NCBI GenBank assembly: GCA_011799875.1
Contig: CM022298.1
Span: forward strand, 289,264,395-289,328,394
Length of the DNA stretch: 64,000 nt
Direction: 5' to 3'
DNA from: Thinopyrum elongatum
Lineage: Eukaryota; Streptophyta; Magnoliopsida; Poales; Poaceae
The translations under genes were made by a program, and so were the position numbers. This document shows, piece by piece, positions 54,096 to 64,000 of the stretch. Position 1 is the first letter of the stretch, and every line of letters begins with the position of its first letter. The notes under the pieces were generated by a model, which saw only the letters and a list, made by a program, of their open reading frames with translations, did not search any database and was not told where the DNA came from.

Positions 54096-57000
54096 TGTGG
54101 GGACCCCGACTCATAAGTCGTGATCACCGAATGCACGTGTATAGTGATCCCAGAGATCAATGCTCACTGAACACACAGAAGCTGAATAACAGGAGTCTTA
54201 CATCCATACATACCGTCTTACACAAATTATGACCATTATGGTCAAGTCTTCATAAACTCGCAGCGGAAATCTTCAACAATAGCGTGAACCCATGCCATCT
54301 GCCTTAACCCTACAGGCATTCGGACTGGGAAGCATCCTAGCTCACATGTTCGTCACCAAGGTACTCTTCATTATATGCTATTCTTTCATGCCTGGCCAAT
54401 AAAATAACCAGTGGCAAGCCAATGAGTACTTTGAATGTACTCGCAAGCAACCCATGTTTTGGAATAAGGTACAACAATGCATCAAATAGGTAATTTTTTG
54501 CAGAATGCTAGTTTTGAGTGCTATGTCATGTTCAACAATTTGTAAAGCATGCATAATAGGAATTTAAGTAACCATGAGGACAGGTTACAGATACCAACAT
54601 AAACAGAGTTTGGATCAACTCCAGCTTAATCAACATGTCAAGTCTTTTGACTTGACCCAAGTACTCTTCCATACACACACACCAGGTTTCATAAACATTT
54701 GGACATAGCCCAAGAGCGGTTACCCAACTGTCCTTGACCATGGACACGGCTATTCGAATTGTTTGACACTCTGCAGAGGTTGCACACTTTACCCACAAGA
54801 CTCGGGGAACTTCCGTGTCAAGCCACGACTCGCGGTATATTACATACCCGAGGTAAGCACCCGAACATTATCTTTCCCTTGACAACACTAACAAAGAGTC
54901 CACTCGTTGGCCCTTGTCCTCATGATGTACATCATACGAGACTCACTCGAGATCGTACCATCCGAGAGGGGACATAACGGTGTGCCCGGTGTCTGTAAAA
55001 ACAGCCATAGTCGCCCTACCTGGCACAACTCCGTATCGAGAGAGTAACTCATACTCTCCTGCCAATAGTAATGCGGGCTCCCTGCTATTGATGAAAGTAA
55101 TCGACAAAGCCCCGTCCCATAAGGGGTATTGTGGTTGTACATGTAAGGTTGGAATAACGGTCGTAACTTAAACCAATCCGTTTTCGAAAATCGCACTCAC
55201 ACAACTTGCTCCGGTACACCACTTCTTTATCAAGTGGTTACCTAGCTCATCATCTCCCTCGGGCATTAGTGGCACCCGATGGGGTTTTCGAAAAGTCTTT
55301 GAAAACATACTTGTCTCCATCACCATGCATATACCCAACTCATTTGCATAGCAACTGCTTTGGCATCCTATCTACTCCCACCTACATAACCCTCATAGGA
55401 AGGTAGGGTCATGCACAATGCAAGTATCAACGAGGAAGTAACAGAGGCAACCCACTAAAGTAGTTACCATCTCATCATGATTCCGATGCAACAATAATAA
55501 GGTGCTATATGAAATGCATAAAAGGGTTTCATAGACATGGTCAAAGGGCTACTTGCCTGGCTCAAACAAGTCTTCGAGGTCTTCAAATCCTTCTGGTCCA
55601 ACTCCTCCGTCATCTTCGCAATCTAACGTCGCAAAGTATCGGGCACACAATAAGGCAATAGCACAAACAAAAAAATAAAAGTGCTCATAAAAATGTCAAC
55701 TTATTTTTGTTAAATATTAGGATGAAAACTAAGAATGCAAAAATTCTTAGTTTTGGAATTGGAGCTATAGAAACAGAGAAATGGATTTTCAAATATGGAT
55801 TTATTTGCTCAAATTTGAATTTAAATTTGAACAGTACATAAAAGTGTGATGGATTTGCATGAAAGTTACACCATTAAATATGTGGGATTATTACAAGATT
55901 TTTGGAGTTGGAATTATTTAATTTGGATAAATAATGTGGGCCGTGGAATTTTTGGAAACCCACTGTAAAAAGGAAAAGGGCTGGGGGCTACTGTGCTTAC
56001 TGAGCCAGAACAGCCACAGCGCAGCAGGCCCAAAAGGGAAATGGCCCGGGCGAGCCGTCGCGCGCGCGCGCGTTTAAATCCGACAGGCGGTGCCCGGCTG
56101 CCAGCGGGAGAGAGAGGAGGGGAGAGAGAGAGGTGAGGATGACAGGTGGGTCCCACCTGTCATCTCCAACCTCGCGACCAGAGAGGTCGGCGAGCTCACC
56201 AGCGACGATGCAGGGCATGACGACGCTAGCAGATGGCACCACTGAGCTCAGCGTCGAATCACCATCCGAGTGGTGCCGGAGCTGGTCGGAGGAAGGCAGT
56301 GGTTCGCCGGCAACGGGGTCCCGCGGCGGAGGAGCTTCGGGAGGAGGTTGCCGGCGTTGACTCCGACTGCAAAACACGGCGTGAAGATGGGGGAAAGAGT
56401 CAGCGCACTTCGGGCTATCCAGAGGAATAAGAAAGAGGGCCGGGGGAGGCCTGTACAGCGGGATCCATGGTGACCCGAGGCGGCAGAGCTCAAGCTCGAT
56501 CTCAAGCTCGGGCACTTCTGGTGAGGAGTGGGTGGTGCAGGGCGTTGATTTGGTGATGCAGAAGGCGAGTGGTGAGGAGAGGAGGGCTCGGGGGGCCTTT
56601 AAATAGGCGGGCGACAGCTCACCGTGGATCCGTGCACCGGCGAGCTCGTAGGCATCGTTGGAGGCCACGGGAGCACATGGGGGTGAGTCTGGGGTGTTCG
56701 TGGAGGAGGTTTACGACCAGGGGATGGAAGAGAGAGAGCGCGGGGAGGGCCAGAGGCATCTCGCATGTGAGCTCGTCCATTGGAGCTCTCAGGCGGGCGG
56801 CACACATGCGAAGGGAGGCAGCAGGAGGAGGAAAGAGGAGGGGGACAGGGGCGTGGCGTGCTGCGGACGTCGAGGTGGTCCTGCTGGCGCGCGGGGGAGA
56901 GCCGAGGTGGTCGGAGGCGTTGGTAGGGGGCGGCTACATTGCGGAAGCACACTGTAGCGCGCTCCAGAGCACGGTCTTGGCTAGCATGGCCATTTTTTTG

Positions 57001-58502
57001 GCGCTCTGGGCTTGGCCTCTAGTGTCCAGCAGCTCTAGGGGGAAGTAAATAAGTGGGGAGGGGCATTGGATGCCCTGGAGTGGCCCTGGTGAGAGAAGGG
57101 TGGTGAGGGAGAGAGAGGTTGTGCTTGTCCAGAGAGGTAAATGGGGGGTTTTTACCCCTCAATCATTGAGCTGTGGAGGAGTGGGAGGTACTGGAGATAG
57201 GTGAGGGTCAGGAGAAGCCCTGGTAAAAAGTTGAGCTAAAGGGGAATTCATTTGGGGCTCCAAACAGTGATCACAAAAATATGGCAGAAGGTGTTTGATG
57301 CAAGTTTGGGCAAGTAAATGGATTCCACTTGACTTGTGATTTAACAGGATCAAATGGCATATAGAAATGGGGTTGGTCACTAAGTTTGAGCTCATTTGAA
57401 GAAAGTTGCCAATGTAACTTTGGCAAACCCTGGAAATCAACAAAAATGGGTTTTCCAAGATTTAGTCATGCAAACCTCCTCTCCTTGATGCACCACTTGG
57501 TGTAGTGTGATCATTTGAGTATTTGAGCATGTCCACAAAATTTGAGATCAAGAAGAGACAGTTGGCAATGTAGAGTTGTTCAAATTTGATTCTGGACAGA
57601 GAGGGTTTTGGGGCACTTTGATCAAATTATCCTACTCTCCAACCTGTGAAATTTGGTCTAGATGCATAATTACACCATTTGAGCATGTGCACCAAGTTTG
57701 AGAGCATTTATACATGTTTGGCAATGTAAAGTTGCTCAAACCCTAAAATGGACAGAAATAGTTTTGAGGGGTTTTGGTGATGTTATCTTGTTCTCCAAGA
57801 CATGAGACTTGGCAAGATCACTAAATAGGGTACTTGTGACATGGTAGAATTTTCTTGGAATTAATGGAGAATATTTCCTTTGTAAATATTTAAAAAGCTT
57901 GAAATATCCAGAAAGTATTTTTGATGGATTTGACCAATATTTTGAACATGACCATGTGTTGAAACTCTTATATATGGACAATATATGTCCACTGAGCTTC
58001 CCAAAATTTTCTCAAATATTTTTGAAACATTAAAATAATTTTAATCTATTAAAACCATTTTTGGCCTAAAGAAAAAGCCTTTAAATAAAATAGAGAAATA
58101 ACTTTGAAAATAATATTTTTGTGTTTTTTGGAAGTCCTATATCTAATAGGAGCCAAATACAATTTTTGAAAGATTTTTCACACCTTTAATTAAGTACTTG
58201 TAGTTCAAGTCTCAATTCAGGGGGTTTTGGAAAACCTAATTTAGAAAATACCTTTTGGCCAAATTATTTTTGTAAGAAAATACTATTCTGTTCTATACAC
58301 ATGGCATGATCATTGGGCAAAGTCTTGGATCAAATAGAAGGAGTATAAGAGTTGGAGGATTTATTTGATTTTTTTAGCACTTGCAAACAGCAGACAAGAT
58401 CCAATCAAAGCAAAGATCAAAACACTCAAAAGTTTTTGTCAAACCACACTTTATCATGATTTATTAGCTTAAGTGTTGTGGCATGAAAATCAGGGTGTGA
58501 CA
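54096..58502 (-). mobile_element. 4407-bp solo LTR (or uncoded LTR element) with 5-bp target duplication
   Basis: The block begins TGTGGGGACCCC and ends GGGTGTGACA, so TG..CA ends on either strand; on the minus strand it starts TGTCACACCCTG, a common LTR start in cereals. GATTT flanks both sides (54091-54095 and 58503-58507). The two ends do not repeat each other, so it is not an element with two LTRs; a solo LTR left by recombination is the simplest reading. A GC-rich core lies at about 55980-57050 and AT-rich flanks on both sides. It contains no pol-like protein. Confidence 0.8.
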
Positions 58503-59219
58503 GATTTTCTATGTTGCTATAAACCCATTTTCCCTACAATTGTTACTGATCTAGTTTTAAATATTATAGGATGAACGGAAGTGTTCTTACCTGGAGTGGG
58601 TTGATCAAGAGTGGCCACAGTCTTTGAAGATGTGCCTAGCAAAGCTTTGGAGCATGTATGAGGAAGAGAACAGATGTAGGCTTAGAGAAAGTGTTGTCAA
58701 CCCTGAAGAATATTTGAAGATGCGGGATAAAAAGAGGAAGGTGGAGAATGAGCTCAGATTTTTTAAATCAGACTTTGCTAAGAAGGTGTTGGCGAAGGAG
58801 GAGGCACTTTCCCAGTTGGCCAGTGCAAAACAGGTTCTTACTGAACTGAGGCAGAGGTCGATAAGACGACACTGGATGATCTCGATTAGGGAAATGAATA
58901 TATTGTTCTAATATTGTTCTTATGAAGCTGAACTAGCTATGTGATGTACTGTGCTGTTTTCAGGTAGCTATCGTACCATGATGTTAAAATATATTTATGT
59001 GCCTGATATGAAATTTGCAAACAGTTGTTCGATATGAAATGTGAATTTGTGTAATACTGGAATTATTAATTGCAAACTAATAAACCAGCTAAATGGGTCA
59101 TGGAACTTTGCAAACGGTTCTAGCAGTAAAAGCGCTTGTGATGGATAGCCCAACGCCATACAGTTTTCTTCATCAAATTGTGTGTGATAGTTACACCTAT
59201 CACACACAAGCCTATACAT

Positions 59220-59430
59220 AAAACTGTGTGGGATGTATATACGAACGGAAACGTTTTCCCTGGATTGACTGTGTGGAATGTACATATGAACGAAAAAGTT
59301 TTCCCTGGATTGACTGTGTGGGATGTACATAAGAACGGAAACGTATTCCTTGGATTGACTGTGTGGAATGTACATAACAAATGGAAACGTTTGTTTGGGA
59401 CTGACTGTGTGGGATGTACTTATGACCGGA
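59220..59430. repeat. Right subterminal array of the CACTA, 45-bp units
   Basis: ACTGTGTGGGATGTACAT-like anchors at 59223, 59268, 59313, 59358 and 59404 give a 45-base period, with GAACGGAAACGTTTTCCCTGG between them. It differs in unit from the left array but shares the AAACG(G/T)TT(T/C) core. Confidence 0.85.
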
Positions 59431-59642
59431 CCCGATTGGGCCTGTATAATCGTATTTGATCGCTCGCCCGTCGCACACGACCTCATTTTGCCGAGCATGT
59501 GTGCCAGGAGGGCCTATCCCTGACGGTTTTTGGGTCGTGTGGGAAGGACCCCCCTATCGCAGTCACTCACTAGGCAACGGTTCAGAACGCCATCGCGGAA
59601 AGGGGTTAAAAACCGTTTGTATAGCACCTCACTGTACTAGTG

Positions 59643-60414
59643 TCCACTGAGGTGCTTAACCGAACTAGGCGGAAGTACAATCGCAGTGGTTCTCCCTTTA
59701 CCTTCTTAGCCGAACATGTGGAACACAAGAAGGTAAACACAGGAGCTGGACAACCCAACTATTGACCCAAGACATAATTCAGAACCGGTGCATATAATTC
59801 GACATTCGAGACGCCGAACACAGCAAAAGAAAAAAAAAGGTGTCGGTCTTTAATGTATAAGGCAGGCGTCTAGGGCATAAAACTTGTCTGAGGTAGATTC
59901 GAAGCACGAACATGAAAAATCAGGGAAAAAGTACTGCACAAGCGCCTCTAGAAGAACTGCAAAAGGTTTGCTTTATTTCCCATAAGCTCATGACATCTAA
60001 CCGTACACTTCGAAACGCCAAACAAGTCTTCGGAGAAAGAACAAACATAAATCTGCAGATGAAAGGTTTACGTAGGGCCTTAATGTGTGGGTTAACGCCC
60101 GGACTGTGCCCTGCTGCACGTCTCTGCCTTTGCTTCTGCTAAGAGAGACAACTTTGTTGAGTGGTTGCCTGGTGACGGGTCCTTGACAGGGGGTCCTTGA
60201 CGGGGGGTCCTTGAGAAGTTGCCACGTTTGTGGGGCTTGATGCCGCATAGGTCCTAGATGGTACCTGGTTGTTACCTGAAGACGCACTAATCCATGATAT
60301 GGCTGAACTGATCTCCTCGTGACTAAGCCCCATAGCTGCCCATGGTATTCTGAGCGTGAATTTGTGATATCGAGGCACATGGTGTGTCGCTGGGTTGGGC
60401 AGGCCATGGGGGGC
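59643..60414. other. Body of element A, right of the CACTA
   Basis: Resumes element A with CCACTGAGGTGCTTAACCG; AGTGGTTCTCCCTTTACC, GCCGAACATGTGGAACA, GACAACCCAACTAT and CCCTGCTGCACGTCT have counterparts at 63515-63980 in element B. No gene is supportable. A minus-strand frame near LTR 2 (MGLSHEEISSAISWISASS) might be a relic of gag, but this is weak. Confidence 0.7.
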
Positions 60415-60886
60415 TGTCGGTGTCAAAACCGGTAGATCTCGGGTAGGGGGTCCCAAGCTGTGTGTCTGAGGATCGATGGTAACAATGGACAATGAGAACA
60501 CGATGTTTACCAGGTTCGGGCCCTCTTAATGGAGGTAAAACCCTACGTCCTGCTTGATTGTATTCGATGAGTAAAGGGGTTACAAGAGTTAATCTACCTC
60601 GAGATCGTAATGGCTAAACCCTAGCTGTCTAGCCTATGATTATTCTGATTGCCTCTACGGACTAAACCCTCCGGTTTATATACATACCGGAGGGGCCTAG
60701 GGTTGTACAGAGTCGGTTTACAGAAGAAGGAAATAATACATCCGGACACCAAACTTGCCGTCCACGCATATAGGAGTCCTACCCGGACATGGGGGATGGT
60801 CTTCTGCTTTATCTTCAAGGCCCATCAGTCCGGCCCATATCGAATAGACCGGACACCCGAGGACCCCCTAATCCAGGACTCCCTCA
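60415..60886 (-). repeat. LTR 2 (472 bp), shared border of elements A and B
   Basis: From TGTCGGTGTCAAAACCGG to AGGACTCCCTCA, with TG..CA ends; on the minus strand TGAGGGAGTCC..CACCGACA, with TATATAAA at the complement of 60675-60682. The start and end match a very common cereal Gypsy LTR type. It is homologous to LTR 1 but visibly diverged. On its right side, TTCAGGGGCTAC (minus strand) before TGAGGG looks like a polypurine tract of element B. Confidence 0.85.
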
Positions 60887-61269
60887 GTAGCCCCTGAACC
60901 AGTCTTCGATGACGATGAGTTCGGCACGTGGATTATCTTCAGCATTGCAAGGCGGGTTCCTTCCCCCAAATTTTTTAAGTTAGCTCCATGCATAAAGAAA
61001 CTGTATCCGGCTCTGCATAATCAATACAACCCTTAGCCATGAAGGCAAGATGTCAAAATAGGAACAGTGTCTTTTGCTGACAACTTTTTCGGCGAAGCGT
61101 CACACTTGACTCTTTAACATTTCAAACCATTTTCATGCCTCCCGTTTCGCGTTTCGAGGTCTAGCCTTCATTGGCACGTCTTGTCAAAACAGAGATCATG
61201 CCCACCCATTACGGGATTCTCATCAATATGGTTTGGGTAATCCAACCGCACCTTACGCACGATTTCGTT

Positions 61270-61760
61270 GGGAACAGGCGAGGTTTATGGCTTGAGAAGT
61301 GGCAGAGAGAGACAGGCCGACGCGTGCCACCTCACCTATCATCATGGAGGACACCAAGGTGTCTTCCCAAAGGACCTCTCTTGGCAGAGGGGCGGCGAAC
61401 GAAGCCGCCGAGAAAGCGCCCAATGTTAATACCTCGGCCGCCGAAAACCTAGGGGAGGCGACCCCTATGACAACCGACGGTGGGGACCCCCAACCATCCG
61501 GGCCCCAACCGGACACCATTCCGGAGACCAACACGGCTCCTGGATTGGATAAGCAGCCCTCTTTGAAAGAGGGGGGAGGAGCATCAACTCCATCGGCGAC
61601 CTCCACTAATCGGGAGGCGCCCAACGCTCTGGAGGAAGCACTACAGCGTGCTTCCATCGTGGCGGAGCACCGCACCCTGATGGGTGCGGTGGTGGAGAAG
61701 GTTCAGTCTGCTAAGAGCGGACTGAATGAAGCCTTCACTAGCCTACTGACTGGCTTTGAG
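61270..61760 (+). pseudogene. Accessory gene of element B: remnant of exon 1 fused to exon 3
   Basis: GLWLEKWQRE at about 61280 recalls the FGLWLK of the Transposase_28-like exon at about 43040, after which the frame changes and exon 3-type sequence follows: MAERDRPTRATSPIIMEDTK, a Ser/Thr/Pro-rich middle, ALEEALQRASIVAEHRTLMG, and SGLNEAFTSLLTGFE at donor GAG/GTATGC (61760). Nearly all of exon 1 and exon 2 have been lost by deletion. Confidence 0.6.
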
Positions 61761-61914
61761 GTATGCGACGTAATCTTCTAAAAAACTTTTCTAATAGAGG
61801 AATATACCTGTGTACAAACAGTAGCCCCTGAGGCTCTGTTCGGTTAAAAGAAACCGGACAGAGGATCCACATAGTATTTGGGAGAGTTAACCTGCTGTGT
61901 TGTTATTGTAACAG

Positions 61915-62029
61915 GCTTCCTTGTTGGCGGCGACCGCCCAGGCCGCAGAAGTTTCCGAACTCAATCGGAAGCTTCAGGTGGCCAATGAGGAAATCGACCG
62001 CATTAATAAGCGGTTCGATGAGACGCAAG
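61915..62029 (+). pseudogene. Accessory gene of element B, exon 4
   Basis: Acceptor GTAACAG precedes ASLLAATAQAAEVSELNR and NEEIDRINKRFDETQ, ending at an intact donor CAAG/GTATGC. It is the counterpart of 44811-44925, where the donor is mutated. Confidence 0.65.
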
Positions 62030-62121
62030 GTATGCGTATAATGTTAAAAGTTTATTTCGATATCAGAAGTGATATGTATATTTAGAGATTAACTTATGGA
62101 ATGCTTTGATTATAATCACAG

Positions 62122-62998
62122 CTGGCGCAGCCGAGGTCGAGACCCTCAAAAGCGCCCTTGCCCAGGCCAAAAAGGAGGCGGAGGCGATAAGGCAGCCGCT
62201 GACAAGGCGGCTACCGTACTGAAGACTGAGCAAGATGCCCGCCGCCAACACGAAGCTCGGGTGGCCGAAGTAGAGCAGGAGCTGAAGGATGCCATCAGCA
62301 AATGCGAAGCTTTAGAGCAAAAGACTTCGGACCAGTCGACCGAGCTCGCCAAGGCTCTCCATGATGCCAAAGAGGCGCGGATCGAGTCCCGGAGTGCTCG
62401 TGAAGAGATCCATCAGGCGAGGCAGATAGCGGCTGGTAAGGCCTTTCTTTTGCAGAGTGTCTTTGGAGGACAGAGGTATGCTTTGCTGACCCGAGTGTGG
62501 AGTTCTCCAGGCGCGTTTGCGGATCTTCCGAAGAGTGCCGCTGATGCCGCATAGTACTTCTGAGCCCAGGAGGGGAACTCGACCGAGAAACTTTTCTGGT
62601 CACAATTTGTCGCGCCGGAACACTCGACGCCTCTCCTGGGTGACCAACTGAAGCAGCTGTCTGAGCTGCATAGGGTGGCTGGTTTGGCCATGAAGGACTT
62701 GACAGTCCAGCTCTGGCCGGCCGAGCCAATCCCTAGTAGCTACTTCGGTTTGGTGAAGCGGCTTATCGACGCGCGGCCTCGGATTGACGCATTGAAGTGC
62801 TCGCCCTACATAGAGGGTGCCCGGATGGCCTTCGCCCGCATCAAGATGCAATGGGCAAAGATGAATGCCACCGAAGTGGCAACCACAGGCCCGCCTGAAG
62901 GCAAGGATCACCGGAAGCCGGAGAGGTACTTCGATGACGTCCTAGAAGGAGCCCGAGTGATCAAGGGCCAATGCTCCAAGGATGTAATATTTAATTGA
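62122..62998 (+). pseudogene. Accessory gene of element B, exon 5 (coiled coil and conserved C-terminal domain)
   Basis: After acceptor AATCACAG the exon starts AEVETLKSALAQAKK in one frame; a one-base slip near 62170 moves it to KAAADKAATVLKTEQDARR and a long coiled coil (VAEVEQELKDAISKCEALEQ), FLLQSVFGGQRYALLTRVW, then TAG 62552 and TGA 62561. The conserved end reads GLAMKDLTVQLWPAEPIPS, YFGLVKRLIDARPRID, IEGARMAFARIKMQWAK and CSKDVIFN. It is homologous throughout to 44985-45877. Role unknown; the coiled coil suggests self-association. Confidence 0.7.
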
Positions 62999-64000
62999 GT
63001 GTGTTCGGGTTGTACAAACAATGCGATGAACCCATGCTGTTTATATAGCTATGTTTGCGCCTTTTCTTTCAAGCGATTTTCCTCCTGTGCGGCCGTTTAT
63101 TGTTTTATTTCTGAAAGTTGCCAGTCATCGGCTTCAGTGCCCATGTAGATGCTACATGGGTGTTCGGCGTAACACGTGAACACACTTTATCCAACGTCTT
63201 GGTCCGTAAAGGAGGTGTCAGCGTGGTGAACCAGGCAATCAGACTATGCGGCTTTATTACTTTCACTTAGCCATCGGAGTTTGACTGTGGGGCTAAGTAC
63301 TAGCCCCTGGTGCGTGTGCGGCTATCCGGACTACGGTGCCTTTTCCACACGGCTGGATGAAGACCAGCCCCTCGTATAACATGGAGTAAATCGCTAACGA
63401 TTGTAGTATAAGACTAAGTCACCGAATCGCCGACCAGCTCTCGCTTTATCATGACAGTCAGTTTTCGGCTTTCTCTACTGAGGTATTTGACTGGACGAAC
63501 CAGAAATACAATCACAGTAGTTCTCCCTTTACTACCTTAGCCGAACGAGCGGAACATAAGGTGGTAAGCACAGGAGCCGGGCAACCCAACTATAGACCAA
63601 AGACATGATTCGGAGCCGATGCATATAATGCAATATTCGGGACGCCGAAGAGTACCCCATAGCAGTTCGGACTTTAAAATGTGCCGGGCCGGATACAGCC
63701 CCCAGTGTTTAAGACCGGACTAAGGCACGTGTGGCAGTCGGGCGTAGGGAGGGAAGACAGATGATAATATAAAATAGATGAGTACCAAACAATAGTGGTG
63801 ATCAACTCCTTCCGTTATGCCTTGATTAATACGTCGAGACGTGTCATTACAGATAATGCCCGAAGGCCAAGGCCGTTTTACATGCCGAAAGTTTATGCAA
63901 GGGAAAGGTTTATACAGGGCTTTTCTGAGAAAATAGTGGCTTGAAGGTCCTAATGATGCCCTGCTGCACGTCTGCGCCGTTTCTCCTTGGTTGGAAATCC
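62999..64000. other. Non-coding body of element B
   Basis: No gene. Parallel to 45878-46380 plus 59643-60120 of element A, with the CACTA site empty: near 63462-63485 the sequence TTTTCGGCTTTCTCTACTGAGG runs straight through. This is the natural control for the CACTA insertion in element A. Confidence 0.75.

Larger units (their letters stand above)
53104..58911 (+). pseudogene. Passenger gene 4 of the CACTA: GRF-type zinc-finger protein with a coiled coil
   Basis: Exon 1 (53104-53167) encodes MVFFNDLSSGSSSSDDSF. Exon 2 (53256-53399) gives PRTISCNEWSGVAEDL, RCHHQSPCVKL and FESVDSGWKFLACAEK at donor AAG/GTTAGC. Exon 3 (58570-58911) continues DERKCSYLEWVDQEWPQS, then a coiled coil (KKRKVENELRFFKSDFAKK) to the stop. 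The Cys/His pairs, the SGWKFLAC step and CxYLEWVD are those of the GRF zinc finger, a small nucleic-acid-binding fold. The phase between exons 1 and 2 does not fit by one base. Intron 2 (53400-58569) holds a 4.4-kb LTR insertion; without it the intron would be about 760 bases. Confidence 0.65.
46381..59642. mobile_element. 13.26-kb non-autonomous CACTA transposon with several passenger genes
   Basis: Left end CACTACTGCAGGATGCTGC and right end (complement) CACTAGTACAGTGAGGTGC are imperfect terminal inverted repeats; TCC is duplicated at 46378-46380 and 59643-59645. Beyond both borders the sequence of element A is continuous when compared with element B at 63460. Inside: subterminal arrays of 84 bp (left) and 45 bp (right), broken or open genes at 47280, 48396 (minus), 51917 and 53104-58911, a ~504-bp tandem repeat and a 4.4-kb inserted LTR. 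No transposase domain is present, so movement required a transposase in trans. Confidence 0.93.
41665..60886 (-). mobile_element. Element A: gag-pol-less LTR retrotransposon, split by a 13.3-kb CACTA
   Basis: LTR 1 is followed by an antisense spliced gene (42706-45877), a non-coding zone (45878-46380), the CACTA insertion (46381-59642), the rest of the body (59643-60414) and LTR 2. Without the CACTA the body is about 5.0 kb. No reverse transcriptase, integrase or protease is present, so it is non-autonomous. The body just inside LTR 2 does not show the expected primer binding site. LTR 2 also borders element B, so it may not have belonged to this body originally. Confidence 0.65.
60415..64000 (-). 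mobile_element. Element B: related gag-pol-less LTR retrotransposon, runs off the window
   Basis: LTR 2 is its 3' LTR. The antisense accessory gene lies at 61270-62998 and the non-coding tail at 62999-64000 parallels element A. The Transposase_28-like exon is deleted. The other LTR lies beyond 64000. No pol domain is visible in the part shown. Confidence 0.7.

Noticed and set aside
55997..56668. Long Pro/Leu/Ser-rich frame on the minus strand in the 4.4-kb LTR
   Set aside because: It lies in the GC-rich core of a probable LTR, has low-complexity composition, overlaps several other open frames on both strands, and shows no domain.
1..64000. tRNA or rRNA genes
   Set aside because: No cloverleaf with consistent A and B boxes or rRNA-like sequence was noticed by eye; a dedicated scan could not be run.

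Overview
The window is nuclear DNA of a large-genome grass, most likely a member of the Triticeae (wheat, barley, rye or relatives). The evidence is the repeat content: Stowaway MITEs with the cereal terminal motif, CACTA transposons with 3-bp target duplications, Gypsy-type LTR retrotransposons with an extra antisense gene, a LINE, an hAT-type non-autonomous element, and many spliced but decayed genes with plant GT..AG introns. I found no gene I would call an intact, ordinary host gene. Family names are judged by eye from motifs; no search was run.

Layout. 1-7053: remains of a minus-strand multi-exon gene whose exons were internally duplicated, next to a dense array of GGCCCA/GGCCCG motifs. 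7054-18950: gene-poor sequence with tandem and segmental duplications, two Stowaway MITEs, and two related plus-strand decayed genes with recurrent exons. 18950-20570: a GC-rich minus-strand ORF with a TATA box and a broken plus-strand ORF. About 20690-23376: a DNA transposon with one recognisable end. 23377-29793: a LINE split by a 616-bp hAT-type element with a perfect 8-bp target duplication.

29794-41635: a minus-strand Gypsy retrotransposon (LTR, gag, protease, reverse transcriptase, RNase H, integrase, and an antisense spliced gene). Its reverse transcriptase is split by a 3.0-kb CACTA element carrying a B3-domain-like gene. 41665-64000: two further minus-oriented, gag-pol-less LTR elements in an LTR-body-LTR-body order, each carrying an antisense spliced gene with a Transposase_28-like first exon (deleted in the second copy) and coiled-coil later exons.

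The most striking structure is at 46381-59642: a 13.26-kb CACTA element with matching ends and a TCC target duplication. It has no transposase but carries four or five passenger genes (including a GRF-type zinc-finger gene), a ~504-bp tandem repeat, and terminal-type motifs repeated inside the element beside passenger genes. The GRF gene's second intron is itself interrupted by a 4.4-kb element with TG..CA ends and a GATTT target duplication, probably a solo LTR. The window therefore holds at least three levels of nesting with a readable order of insertion.
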